Counted from the stretch's first letter, positions 10,394 to 19,591 are shown. The stretch: 64,000 nucleotides of DNA from Pleurocapsa sp. MO_226.B13 (GCA_030064795.1 JASJEI010000007.1:3135-67134), one strand, 5' to 3'. The notes: generated from the sequence alone by a model not told the origin. Translations and numbers: made by a program.

Positions 10394-10748
10394 TGCGACT
10401 TTCCTCCTAGCTGCTTGTTAAATAGATTAATAATAATTACCCAAGTCTAAAGATAAATTTAAATTTTGGGTCTAGGATTAATCTACCAGAGGTGTTGCAC
10501 TAAAGAAAGCCTTTGAGATCCCCATCTTGTTGAACCGATAAACGGCGATCTCTGGAAGTAGAGAAATTTTCAGTAATTTGAAACCTAACTCAGCTAAAAA
10601 TCTTTTAAACAAAAGTTTACAGCCAATTTTGTGTTACAAAATCCTCGATTGAAAGTAGCAAGATAAAATCTAGCTAAATACTTTTACCTCGATCGAATAG
10701 GTAGCTTGTTTCTTATCTGTCAAAAATTATCCGAACCACTATAAATTA
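10394..10748. other. intergenic between divergent genes
   Basis: About 355 bases between the divergent pgk and sulfotransferase genes. Promoters for both must lie here, but I can place no clear -10/-35 pair. No gene seen. Confidence 0.5.
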
Positions 10749-11576
10749 ATGAAGAAAGTATTTATCATTGCCTTACCTCGTTCGGGTACATCTTGGTTAC
10801 AGGGAATGTTGGGGCTTTTGCCTGAAATTGCCACGGTACGGGAAACTCATTTAGTTGACGGCTATCTGAGACATTTGATTAAGACTTGGAACAACGAACA
10901 ACAAGATCTCGCCCCTGATGGTTTGAAGGCAATTTTTACTGAAGCAGAATTTTATGACTGTTTAAAAGTATTTAGCGATCGCGTTTTAAACAAAATTTTA
11001 GAGTTTAAGCCCCAGGCGGAGATTATTCTGGAAAAAACCCCCGATAATCTCAATTTTGTCCCCTTACTCAATCGTTTATATCCTCAAGCCTATTTTATTC
11101 ATGTCATTCGCGATCCTAGAGCGGTGGTAGCCTCCAATTTAGCCTTAAAACAAGAACCCTGGGGTTGGATTGGTGCTGACAAAGATCATCTAGATTTAGC
11201 TTTAAAATGGAAACAAGGCGTAGAAAAAAGCGATCGCGCTGAGAATTTGCTTCAGGAACGGTTTATTGAAGTTCGTTACGAAGATCTCAAAAGCGATCGA
11301 GCAGCAGTGTTACTCAATATCACCCAGTTCTTAGAATTAGACTACACCAAGGAACAGTTGACCAACCTCGTACCCCAAACCTCAGCAACGGATTTAGACC
11401 GCACCAAAGCCGATTTTCCTACCCACAACCCTTTTTTTGATACCAGAGCTAATTTTTTTCGTCGTGGCGAGATAGACGGCTGGAAACAAGAACTTACTAG
11501 CGAGCAAATTATGGATGTCGAAGGGGTATGTCTGAGATTGATGCTCGCTCATGGATATCAACCCACACAATTATAG
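10749..11576 (+). CDS. sulfotransferase family protein
   Basis: 275 residues. The PAPS-binding 5'-phosphosulfate loop is at the N-terminus (PRSGTSW, residues 10-16) and the 3'-phosphate motif is IRDPRAVVASN at 120-130 with Arg121 and Ser129. It should transfer sulfate from PAPS to a hydroxyl or amino group of a small molecule or glycan; the acceptor cannot be told from sequence. No signal peptide or membrane helix. It has no co-directional partner close by and is separate from the sulfotransferases at 22.6 and 23.7 kb, whose loop reads GMHRSGTS instead, so it belongs to a different branch. Confidence 0.88.
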   Translation: MKKVFIIALPRSGTSWLQGMLGLLPEIATVRETHLVDGYLRHLIKTWNNEQQDLAPDGLKAIFTEAEFYDCLKVFSDRVLNKILEFKPQAEIILEKTPDNLNFVPLLNRLYPQAYFIHVIRDPRAVVASNLALKQEPWGWIGADKDHLDLALKWKQGVEKSDRAENLLQERFIEVRYEDLKSDRAAVLLNITQFLELDYTKEQLTNLVPQTSATDLDRTKADFPTHNPFFDTRANFFRRGEIDGWKQELTSEQIMDVEGVCLRLMLAHGYQPTQL

Positions 11577-11614
11577 TCATTCCAATTAGTTTTCTCATAA
11601 TGGACTAGTTTTTA

Positions 11615-11635
11615 AGTCAAGAGTCAAGAGTCAAA
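11615..11635. repeat. AGTCAAG heptamer repeat
   Basis: Two copies of AGTCAAG plus a degenerate third (AGTCAAA) in tandem, in the gap after the sulfotransferase gene. Confidence 0.8.
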
Positions 11636-11715
11636 AGTACGATTGAACGCTCTTGGAAACCAATATTATTGAGTACATTTCCTATTTGTAATGACTAGAT
11701 CGGCGATCGATGATG

Positions 11716-11743
11716 ATGACCAATGACCAATGACCGATGACCA
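11716..11743. repeat. ATGACCA heptamer repeat x4
   Basis: Four tandem heptamers (ATGACCA, ATGACCA, ATGACCG, ATGACCA). The same heptamer recurs on the other strand at 55351-55378 and in degenerate form near 6653-6677. Confidence 0.85.
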
Positions 11744-11831
11744 AAAACGAACTTTAGAAATGAGCAAAATTTGTAGGATAGGTGTAGGATAAAATATAAA
11801 GGAACTTAAATTAAGTGTTTATTAATTAAAG

Positions 11832-14800
11832 ATGAGCATGAAATTAGCTGGTATCTATCTTTCAGCAGGCACTCTGTGTCTTTTGCCCCTTGGTGTTAAT
11901 GCTCAAATTACTCCCGATGGCAGCACTTCAACCACAGTAAATACAGACGGCAATGTTTCCACCATAGAAGCAGGAGATCGAGCGGGGTCTAATTTATTTC
12001 ATAGTTTTGAGGCTTTTTCTGTTCCCAATGGCAATACCGCTTTTTTCAATAATACAACAGAAATTGAAAATATTTTCTCTCGCGTTACTGGAGGTAATAT
12101 TTCCGCTATTGATGGCTTAATTCGGGCAAACAATGCCAATTTATTTTTGATCAATCCTGCGGGGGTTATTTTTGGCAATGGGGCGAGGTTAGATATCGGT
12201 GGTTCGTTTTATGGTGGTACTGCAGATAGTATTTTGTTTCCTGACGCTGTGGAATTTAATGCTAATGAGACTAGCACGCCTATATTGACTATTAATGCCC
12301 CGATTGGGTTGAATTTTCGCGATAATCCAGCCGATGTAGCTATCCAAGGTTCGGGTGTAGAAGTGATAGGAGAACAAAATTTTAATTTATTAGGTGGCAA
12401 TATTAGTCTCGATACTGGCGGGATCGACGCTTCAGGAGGAAGGGTTGGTTTAGGTGCGGTATCCGCTGCGGGAACAGTTTCTCTGGATGAGAATTTAAGG
12501 CTAGATTTTAGTAATGTGGCTTTAGCAGATATCTCTTTAAACAATGGTGCGGAAATTGATGTTAGCGGTGCAGATGGGGGAGAAATTGAGGTCAATGCTC
12601 GGAATTTGACTTTATCAGAAAGTATCTTCAATGCGGGGATTAGTGCCAATAATTCTACGATCGCGTCTCAAGCAGGCGATATTACCATTAATGCTACGGA
12701 AACCGTTGCTTTAGAGTCGCAAAGCATTATAAGAAATAATGTCAATACCGATAGATCTGGTAATGCGGGAAATATTCTAATTAGAGCTAAAAACTTATCG
12801 ATCGCTGATAATTCTCGACTATCCAGTATTTCTCAGGGGAACGGAAATGCAGGAAACCTGACTTTGGACATAGCAGAAAATATCGACCTAGACCGAACAG
12901 GAGGAATTAGAAGCCAAATCTTGCCCAATGCGATAGGCAATGGTGGAGATATTAAGATCGAGACAACTTCTCTGAATCTTACCGCAGAATCCTCGATCTT
13001 TACTAACCTAGCAGGAGAAGGTGAAGCTGGTAACATTACCATTACAGCAAGCGATCGCATTGTTCTAGAAAACAGTAATTTTCAAACCAGCGTTTTACCA
13101 GAAGGAGTAGGAAATGCAGGTAACATTGACATTACTACAGGGTCTTTAGCACTTAGAAGAGGTGCTTTAGATGATCGTTCTCAGATTTTAGCTAATACAA
13201 GAGGACAAGGTGATGCAGGTAATATTACCATCGCAGCCCAGACAGACATATCTCTTGAAGACAGTAGTTTTTTCTTAGCTTCGGTAGCACCAGGGGGTGA
13301 AGGTAGTGGCGGAAATATCGCGATAACTACTACTAATCTATCTCTAACAGGAGAAGCTCAAGACATCAGAGCTAATCTATTGACCGACTCCAGAGGTATT
13401 GGTGATGCAGGAGATATTGTCATCAATGCTTTAGGAACTATAGTACTCAATGAATACGGCCAAATAGTTAGTCAGGTTTCTGAAGGAAGGGGTAATGCAG
13501 GAAATATCACCATTAATTCAGATGGTTTATTTCTCAATACGGGTAGCTACATTATCAGCAATACAGGCGATCCTATTCCTCCCTTGTTGAATAATATTGG
13601 AGATGCAGGAAATATTGCCATTAATTCGCGAATTATTTCTTTAGATAACTTTTCTGAGATTACTAGTAATTCCTTAAGTAATGCAGATGGTAGGGCAGGA
13701 AATGTGAGCGTCAATACCGATACCCTAACCATTGCAGGAGGTTCAAACATCAACTCTCTGACTGAAAATAATTTTGATGGCGGTTCGATAGATATTAATG
13801 CCCAAAACATTGATTTAATTACAGGGGGCAAAATTGTGACTGCAACTAACAGCAGTGGTAAAGCAGGGAATATCAATTTAAATATTAGCGACAGCATTAC
13901 TATTGATGGGAACAACACCCCCATTCCCACAGAAGAATTACGCTTTAGGGAAGTAACCCTACAAAAACTAGAGCCTGATACTGGTTTATTTGCCAACACG
14001 ACTGATGTTTCCAGCGGTAATGGCGGAAATATTAACATCACCACTCCGCAGACTATTTCAATCTTTAATGGCGGAAAAATTGCAGTAGATAGCGAAGGGA
14101 CGGGTAGTGGAGGAAATCTATTTATTAGTGCTGGCGATCTAGATTTAAATAGTAAAAGTCAATTAATTGCTGCAACCAGAGAAGGTCAAGCAGCACAACA
14201 ACCCAGTAATATCGAGCTAACACTAGAAAATACTCTAAGCCTCCAAGGAGATAGCAAAATCTCGGCACGGGCTTCTAACAATGCCAACGGCGGTAACGTC
14301 ACTATCGATGCGGAATTTGTGATTGCTTTTCCTGGAGAAATAGAAGGTAATGATATTATTGCCAGTGCTGATGAAGGATCGGGAGGTAGAATTGAGATTT
14401 CCGCCCAAGAAATATTTGGCTTAGAAGAAGGGGAAGCCGAGTCAGAAAACAAAACTAACGACCTCGATGTAACTTCGGAATTAGGTATTGATGGCAGTGT
14501 AACCATTAACACTCCAGACATTAACACTAAGACGGGAATTCGCGACTTGCCAGTAAATGCGATCGCTCCAGAAGAAACCGTACAACAAACCTGTTCTGCC
14601 ACCAACGTCACTGGTGTTAGCAGTCTGAGTCTCCAAGGTAAGGGAGGAATACCAGCCGAACCCACAGATGTCATGACTTCAGACAATATTTTAGCTGCGG
14701 ATCGATTCTCTCAGAGCGATCGAACCAACTCCAAGCCAGATAGTTTAGTAGGATCGACAACTAGTTCGACTAATTCAGATTACCCTCCCATTATCACCGC

Positions 14801-14927
14801 TTATGGAGCAATCTATCCCGCCAGAGGTTTAATAGTCACCGATACAGGAGAAATCATTCTCACTCGCTCTGCTAACCAACGTACTTCCAAATCTCCCAAT
14901 GCAACCTCTAATTGTTTAGCAAACTGA
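11832..14927 (+). CDS. TpsA-type filamentous haemagglutinin-like secreted protein
   Basis: 1031 residues. A signal peptide (about 1-24, ending GVNA before QITPDG) is followed by a two-partner-secretion (TPS) domain: NLFHSFEAFSVPNG, then NANLFLINPAGVIFGNGARL and DIGGSF. The rest is a long run of Gly/Asn/Ile-rich repeats (GNAGNITI, GDAGNI and variants), as in right-handed beta-helix stalks of haemagglutinins. A conserved C-terminal motif (CSATNVTG, LSLQGKGGIPAEP) matches that of the paralogue at 40.0 kb. Such proteins cross the outer membrane through a TpsB (Omp85-type) pore, which is not in this window. Likely cell-surface or released; an adhesive role is inferred from the family. Confidence 0.88.
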   Translation: MSMKLAGIYLSAGTLCLLPLGVNAQITPDGSTSTTVNTDGNVSTIEAGDRAGSNLFHSFEAFSVPNGNTAFFNNTTEIENIFSRVTGGNISAIDGLIRANNANLFLINPAGVIFGNGARLDIGGSFYGGTADSILFPDAVEFNANETSTPILTINAPIGLNFRDNPADVAIQGSGVEVIGEQNFNLLGGNISLDTGGIDASGGRVGLGAVSAAGTVSLDENLRLDFSNVALADISLNNGAEIDVSGADGGEIEVNARNLTLSESIFNAGISANNSTIASQAGDITINATETVALESQSIIRNNVNTDRSGNAGNILIRAKNLSIADNSRLSSISQGNGNAGNLTLDIAENIDLDRTGGIRSQILPNAIGNGGDIKIETTSLNLTAESSIFTNLAGEGEAGNITITASDRIVLENSNFQTSVLPEGVGNAGNIDITTGSLALRRGALDDRSQILANTRGQGDAGNITIAAQTDISLEDSSFFLASVAPGGEGSGGNIAITTTNLSLTGEAQDIRANLLTDSRGIGDAGDIVINALGTIVLNEYGQIVSQVSEGRGNAGNITINSDGLFLNTGSYIISNTGDPIPPLLNNIGDAGNIAINSRIISLDNFSEITSNSLSNADGRAGNVSVNTDTLTIAGGSNINSLTENNFDGGSIDINAQNIDLITGGKIVTATNSSGKAGNINLNISDSITIDGNNTPIPTEELRFREVTLQKLEPDTGLFANTTDVSSGNGGNINITTPQTISIFNGGKIAVDSEGTGSGGNLFISAGDLDLNSKSQLIAATREGQAAQQPSNIELTLENTLSLQGDSKISARASNNANGGNVTIDAEFVIAFPGEIEGNDIIASADEGSGGRIEISAQEIFGLEEGEAESENKTNDLDVTSELGIDGSVTINTPDINTKTGIRDLPVNAIAPEETVQQTCSATNVTGVSSLSLQGKGGIPAEPTDVMTSDNILAADRFSQSDRTNSKPDSLVGSTTSSTNSDYPPIITAYGAIYPARGLIVTDTGEIILTRSANQRTSKSPNATSNCLAN

Positions 14928-15150
14928 TCCTAGTTCGCAAGTTTACCCTTTAGGGTTTAAAAATCAGTTCAGCAAAAAAACGCCTCTAGTTGCAACTGGA
15001 GACGTTTTAAAATGTCTAAAATTCAAATATGCTTAACCATAACATAGATATGACTATTTGTCGCACCAAGTGCGATCGCCTCGATCGTCATTTCAACAAC
15101 TTGACCTAAAGGCAAGAGGACAGAAGAGCAGGAATTCCTAACTCCCGTAC

Positions 15151-15170
15151 AGACAAGGCATGCCTTGTCT
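15151..15170. repeat. 20-base perfect palindrome
   Basis: AGACAAGGCATGCCTTGTCT, preceded by GTAC, sits just downstream of egtB in non-coding DNA. It resembles the palindromes at 17822-17839 and 62134-62153 in size and placement. Confidence 0.8.
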
Positions 15171-15180
15171 CTCCGAACTC

Positions 15181-16395
15181 CTAACAGTCTCTAGCACAGC
15201 GAAAGCCAGCTAAAATCTGTCTGACTTGGGGATAATACCAGTTGCGAAAACTAGTTCTCAAACTAGATCTATTGGTAGCCCAACTACCTCCTCTCAAGAC
15301 TCGATGTTGGCGATCGAAGTAAACTTCTGAATAGCCTGGATAGGGGTGGCTGGCAAATTCACGATAGCCAGCAAACCAAGAAGCCGTCCATTCCCAAACA
15401 TTCCCCAACATATCTTGACAACCATACTTACTCAGATCTGGGTAAGCATTTACAGGACTAGTATGACCGATTAAGCGATCGTGATTGCATTTAGTAGATG
15501 CACCTAAAGCTGCTTTTTCCCATTCTGCTTCTGTAGGCAGTCTTTTCTGGACAAAATTGGCATAAGCTTCGGCTTCAAAATAGCTAACGCCACATACGGG
15601 ATGATCTACCCAGTCAGTTGAATCTGACCAATACAGAGGTTGTGCTACAGGATATTCTTGTAACCATTGCCAACCTGAATCTGACCAATACTGACGCTTT
15701 TGATAACCCCCCGCAGCCATAAACTGATAATATTGTCCGCAAGTAACGGGATGGCGATCGAGCCAATAGGTATCCAAATGTACTCTATGAGCGGGGCTTT
15801 CATTATCTTGAGCTTCTAGGCTATTACTACCCATGACAAATTCCCCTGCTGGTATCTCTACCATCTCGCCTAATTTAATCTCTGGATCGAGAGATGATTC
15901 TAGCTGGCTAAAATCTACTGAGAAATGTTGATTGTTGCGCTGTCGATGAAGTTGCCAAATTAAAGTCATGGTTTCACCATGTTGGCTTTCGTGTTGAATT
16001 AACCATCGCCAAAGTCTTTCTTGCTGTTCTATCGGTGCAGATTTTAAGTACTCTAAAACTTTAATTCTTACACTAGCAAGATAATCTTGGATAACTTCGA
16101 TCTGGGGAAGATTTTGACGCTCTTTTTTTGGTAGTCCATCGGCAGCAAACAAACGATGATACTGACGATCCTGGGGAAAGCTGGGAGATAAATTAGCCAG
16201 ACGTTCCAAAATCCAATAAGCTTCTGTAAAGGCAATATGACCCAAATGCCAGCCAATCGGACTAAAATCTGGATGGGCCTGAGTATAAATAAAAGAGTCA
16301 TTGACCTCAGATAAGAGATCTAGGGTATTTTGACGAACTCGCTGTAATTCTCTGGCAATAGATTGTCTACGAGATGGTATTGACGATAACTTCAA
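15181..16395 (-). CDS. egtB: ergothioneine sulfoxide synthase EgtB
   Basis: 404 residues. An N-terminal DinB-like four-helix domain carries the iron-binding histidines: WHLGH (His50/53) and HESQHGE (His135, His139). A C-terminal formylglycine-generating-enzyme-like (FGE-sulfatase) fold starts near 175 (EIPAGEFVMGSNS) and ends LRGGSW ... AGFRCARDC. The enzyme joins a thiol donor to hercynine with O2 to give the sulfoxide on the way to ergothioneine. The start is a TTG with AGGAG seven bases upstream, lying inside the end of egtC, so the two genes overlap by 29 bases and are probably co-translated. No egtD is in the window. Confidence 0.9.
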   Translation of the reverse strand: MKLSSIPSRRQSIARELQRVRQNTLDLLSEVNDSFIYTQAHPDFSPIGWHLGHIAFTEAYWILERLANLSPSFPQDRQYHRLFAADGLPKKERQNLPQIEVIQDYLASVRIKVLEYLKSAPIEQQERLWRWLIQHESQHGETMTLIWQLHRQRNNQHFSVDFSQLESSLDPEIKLGEMVEIPAGEFVMGSNSLEAQDNESPAHRVHLDTYWLDRHPVTCGQYYQFMAAGGYQKRQYWSDSGWQWLQEYPVAQPLYWSDSTDWVDHPVCGVSYFEAEAYANFVQKRLPTEAEWEKAALGASTKCNHDRLIGHTSPVNAYPDLSKYGCQDMLGNVWEWTASWFAGYREFASHPYPGYSEVYFDRQHRVLRGGSWATNRSSLRTSFRNWYYPQVRQILAGFRCARDC

Positions 16396-17161
16396 GGTTT
16401 TCTCCTACACCAATAATGCTTTTTTCTGGACAGCTAATCCAATTACCCTCAAACATAGGTTCGGAGGCGACGATTACTGCGTTACTATAAGGCGAACGAT
16501 CTTTTATATAGTAAAGGGTAGGGCTGGCATCGCGATTAGAATAACGACAGGCAGTTAATTCTTTGCCATTACTCAAAACGATATTAGCTGAAAAACTAAT
16601 CTTATCTGACTGAGCTAATTTAACCAAAAGTTTGACAGTGTTACTCAAAGCTTGTTTGAGGCTAATTTGCTCGTTGTTTTCTAGTTCATTTACAACTAAA
16701 GCAAAGATGTGTTCCGAATCTGTCGTTCCTTCAATACGTTGGTAAGCAAAGTCGCTGAGATTGTTACGAATTGGTCGATAGAGAGTACGTCGAAAATTGT
16801 CAATAAAGCCATTGTGAATAAACAGTAATTGCTGATGAGAAAATGGCTGGCAATTAATTATATCTACTGACAAATTAGAGGTAGCACTACGTACGTAGCC
16901 TAAATAACACCTGGATTCTATATAGCGTCCTAGCTGTGGTAGGTTGGCATCGTTCCAAATCGGCAAAACATTTCTGTAAGTGTAGGGTAAATTATTTTGC
17001 TCTACTGGATGATACCAGCCAATTCCAAAACCATCCGCATTTAATAACCCCGCAGTCATCTCGCGAGGTTGATAGCTTTGAACTATTAATGAATGTTCTG
17101 GCTTAATTAGTATACGGTCTAATTGAATCGAGTCACCGATATAGCCTAATATTCGACACAT
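16367..17161 (-). CDS. egtC: gamma-glutamyl-hercynylcysteine sulfoxide hydrolase EgtC
   Basis: 264 residues, a class II glutamine-amidotransferase (Ntn hydrolase) fold. Cys2, exposed when Met1 is removed, is the nucleophile (MCRILGYIG). Conserved blocks follow: GLLNADGFGIGWY, YLGYVRSAT, NCQPFSHQQLLFIHNGFIDNF and EGTTDSEHIFAL. In the mycobacterial pathway EgtC removes glutamate from the gamma-glutamylcysteine adduct made by EgtB. Its place directly before egtB, overlapping it, supports this role over a general YafJ-like amidotransferase. ATG start. Ergothioneine is an antioxidant thiol, and the pair is likely one operon. Confidence 0.88.
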   Translation of the reverse strand: MCRILGYIGDSIQLDRILIKPEHSLIVQSYQPREMTAGLLNADGFGIGWYHPVEQNNLPYTYRNVLPIWNDANLPQLGRYIESRCYLGYVRSATSNLSVDIINCQPFSHQQLLFIHNGFIDNFRRTLYRPIRNNLSDFAYQRIEGTTDSEHIFALVVNELENNEQISLKQALSNTVKLLVKLAQSDKISFSANIVLSNGKELTACRYSNRDASPTLYYIKDRSPYSNAVIVASEPMFEGNWISCPEKSIIGVGENLEVIVNTIS

Positions 17162-17481
17162 TTATAACTTTGATTTTAAGATAACAGATTATAGCCTTAG
17201 CCATGATAACCTTATTTAGCAATCTATCGGCAAGATTTACGATTCTGTTGCAAAAAAATTAAACTAACAAAAAAATTATATAGATAACTAATTTTTTATA
17301 CAGCCATCCCAAAGAGAGAATGAATAAAATCTCTTTGTCCTAAAATATCATCTAAATTTCTGTAACTTAAAGCGTATTTAAAATATCAACGAACACAAAG
17401 TAAAATAATTTACCCTTGAAAGTGTTTCCATCCTATAGGTTAATTTGAGTTCATCCGCTCTAGTAGTAAATTAAAAATTAA
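17162..17481. other. intergenic upstream of egtC
   Basis: AT-rich stretch of about 320 bases that should contain the egtCB promoter near 17170-17260. No gene recognised. Confidence 0.45.
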
Positions 17482-17643
17482 TTATCCTACAAGCTAGTCT
17501 CAAGTTTTTGCAACAGTACGGTTAAAAGAGCGGTTCAAGCAGATTTAGGCATTTCAATTGTACTATCTGGTTCTGTTATTAACGAAGTCCAAACAGGTAA
17601 AATAGTTAGTATTTCTCATCTGATGCGATCGCCAATCCCTAAG
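17482..17643 (+). pseudogene. possible LysR-type regulator remnant (C-terminal piece)
   Basis: A short frame after TAA 17479-17481, ending at TAA 17641-17643, reads VKRAVQADLGISIVLSGSVI and then NEVQTGKIVSI. This resembles the stretch of a LysR-type substrate-binding domain where AVxAGLGIA is followed by E...G.L..I. There is no DNA-binding part and no start codon. If the reading is right, only some 50 residues of a roughly 300-residue protein survive. Weak evidence. Confidence 0.35.
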
Positions 17644-17655
17644 TAAGAATTTATT

Positions 17656-17802
17656 TGCCATCTTACTTATATTTGGTCGGTAAATACGGATACTCCTCGC
17701 TGGGTTTACAGTATTTGGATTGAAGGCTTCTTGTTCGTACCCTTGTTGGGTAATTTATTGACACTGACTAGGGGACTAGGAGACGGGGGGATTTTAATTT
17801 AA
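17656..17802 (+). pseudogene. unidentified membrane-like gene fragment
   Basis: A frame without a start reads CHLTYIWSVNTDTPRWVY and then IWIEGFLFVPLLGNLL before a TAA at 17800-17802. It looks like the end of a membrane protein, with one Trp-rich hydrophobic segment. I do not recognise it. It follows the possible LysR remnant directly, so both may be leftovers of one lost locus. Confidence 0.25.
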
Positions 17803-17821
17803 AGAGATCGTCCGTTTGTAG

Positions 17822-17839
17822 TGAAGGCTTCAGCCTTCA
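17822..17839. repeat. hairpin-forming palindrome
   Basis: TGAAGGCTTCAGCCTTCA: eight-base arms with a two-base spacer, preceded by GTAG. Same style as the palindromes at 15151 and 62134. Confidence 0.75.
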
Positions 17840-18027
17840 AGTAAGTAGCCATAAAGGGCTCACTACTTCGATAGCTAAAAACTAGCAAATCGGAGTATTT
17901 CTACTGTTGTCTGTTTTTTTAGCCTCAGACTAGAATCGATCCAGTACAAATACTCTGTATTTAATAATTTTACGCTCGATAAATTAACAATCGTGGTTAA
18001 ACAATTGAGTTGTATATTGCCCAAATT

Positions 18028-18960
18028 ATGAATCAGTTCTCATCTAATAACTCTTCAGGATCGCAACCTGTTGTCAAACAACCTCTAGGTGAGCTTTTAA
18101 GTGAAGCTGGTTTAGTTTCGGCTCGACAAATCGAGCTTGCCTTACAAGAGCAAATAGATAAAAATCCCAATACTAAAATTGGCGAAATTTTAGCATCGCG
18201 GGGTTGGATTAAACAAAAAACCGCTGATTTTTTTGTCGAGCAATGGCACGATCTAATTAATAGTGAGAAAAAATATCCTTTGGTTTATTATTTCCGTGAA
18301 GCTGGATTACTAAATGAGAATCAAATTAACGAGATCTTAGAAGAGCGTAACAATAGCCCGAAAAAAGTTAGATTTCATCATGTTGCCATACAAAAAGGTT
18401 TAATTAAGCAAGAAACCGTTGATTTTTTGCTGAGAAACCTATTAGCTCGCGATCGCAACCAAAAATCTGCGTCAGAAAATTTTTTGACTACTCCCTATGA
18501 ATTACTAAAAGACTATATTCGAGGAGAAACTAATTTTCAAGGAGTGCAGTTACCAAAAATCAAGCTCAATCATGTAACTCTCAAAGGAGTTGATTTAAGT
18601 CACTCCGATCTGACTGGGGCGGAATTGAAACAGGCCAATCTCAGTAATTCTCTACTGAAATTAGTAAATCTCAGTAATGCCAATTTGGAAAAAGCGATCT
18701 TAAAAGAGGTGGACTTCGCCAATGCTTGTTTGAGTCAAGTAAATCTTACTGATGCTCATTTAGAAGGGTCTAATTTTAAAGAAGCTAATCTCAGGGAAGC
18801 AGATCTTAGAGATGGTTACTTTGTTAATGTTTGCTTTTTTGATGCAGATTTACGTTATGCCAAACTTCAGGGAGCTAACTTTAAAGGTGCTTCTTATAAC
18901 TCTCAGACTTATTTTGACCCAGACGTAGAGCCAGCTAAAATGGGGATGAAATTGGTTTGA
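18028..18960 (+). CDS. pentapeptide-repeat protein with two N-terminal helical modules
   Basis: 310 residues from the ATG at 18028; a TTG six codons earlier is less likely. Residues 19-78 (LGELLSEAGLVSARQIELAL, then KIGEILASRGWIKQKTADFF) and 79-139 (REAGLLNENQINEILEE, then VAIQKGLIKQETVDFLL) are two related helical repeats. They resemble the N-terminal MshEN/GspE-N modules of type II secretion and pilus ATPases, some of which bind c-di-GMP. Residues about 168-290 are pentapeptide repeats of the A(D/N)Lxx type, a right-handed square helix. No signal peptide, so cytoplasmic. Function unknown; a signalling or pilus-related adaptor is a guess from the modules. Confidence 0.8.
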   Translation: MNQFSSNNSSGSQPVVKQPLGELLSEAGLVSARQIELALQEQIDKNPNTKIGEILASRGWIKQKTADFFVEQWHDLINSEKKYPLVYYFREAGLLNENQINEILEERNNSPKKVRFHHVAIQKGLIKQETVDFLLRNLLARDRNQKSASENFLTTPYELLKDYIRGETNFQGVQLPKIKLNHVTLKGVDLSHSDLTGAELKQANLSNSLLKLVNLSNANLEKAILKEVDFANACLSQVNLTDAHLEGSNFKEANLREADLRDGYFVNVCFFDADLRYAKLQGANFKGASYNSQTYFDPDVEPAKMGMKLV

Positions 18961-19060
18961 TTGCAGCACACATCTAACACATCCGTGAAGCAAAAACTAG
19001 AGTTTTCAAACAGTTTCTTTTCTCTTTTTCCTTCGACTAAAAATAGAAAAATTAAGATCG

Positions 19061-19591
19061 TTATCCTCCAGCTTTAACTGATAAATTCCGATACTTTCTT
19101 CTAAGTTTAAAGAGAAATTTCATCCAGATAATTGCAGGAGGATGAAAAAAGGTAAATATATCACCATATGCTAACTTACTGTTTTGATGATGCAAGAAAT
19201 GTCGCTCTGGTGTGGTGATGAAGAAGAATCTACACAAAAATACCACTAGCTTGGGAGTTTTCCAATCGATTATTGATACATGTCGCCAAATTACATGAAG
19301 TTCGCCTAAAATCAAGCCAAAAATAGTTCCTCCAGGAGATATCTGCCAGCCAAAAGGAATGAAAATAAAATAAGGTAGCGCACCCAAAAATCCGTCTAAA
19401 AGTACCAAAGGATTTTTGCTTAAAACAGCATAATGAATAAAGCTACGATTCTTGCCGTGATGTACTATTTTATGGAATTTACCAAAAACGTGTTCGGGAA
19501 CATGATATAGAAAGGTAGAAAGAAAATCTCCAATAAGTAATAGTAAAACCGAAGCTAAAATAAATTCGATCGCCAACACAATTAACTCCAA
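19061..19591 (-). CDS. fatty acid hydroxylase/sterol desaturase-like membrane protein
   Basis: 176 residues with four or so hydrophobic segments and clustered histidines: HVPEHVFGKFHKIVHHG, LHVIWRHVS and PERHFLHHQN. This spread of His boxes is typical of the di-iron fatty acid hydroxylase/sterol desaturase superfamily, which acts on lipids in membranes. It is short for that superfamily (often 230-300), so it may be a compact branch. There is no ATG at the front; the frame opens with TTG at 19591 and a GTG lies close after it, so the start is uncertain. Substrate unknown. Confidence 0.65.
   Translation of the reverse strand: MELIVLAIEFILASVLLLLIGDFLSTFLYHVPEHVFGKFHKIVHHGKNRSFIHYAVLSKNPLVLLDGFLGALPYFIFIPFGWQISPGGTIFGLILGELHVIWRHVSIIDWKTPKLVVFLCRFFFITTPERHFLHHQNSKLAYGDIFTFFHPPAIIWMKFLFKLRRKYRNLSVKAGG

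Noticed and set aside
12189..14686. Several long minus-strand frames inside the first TpsA gene
   Set aside because: Pro/Ser-rich shadows of the Gly/Asn-rich repeats on the plus strand.
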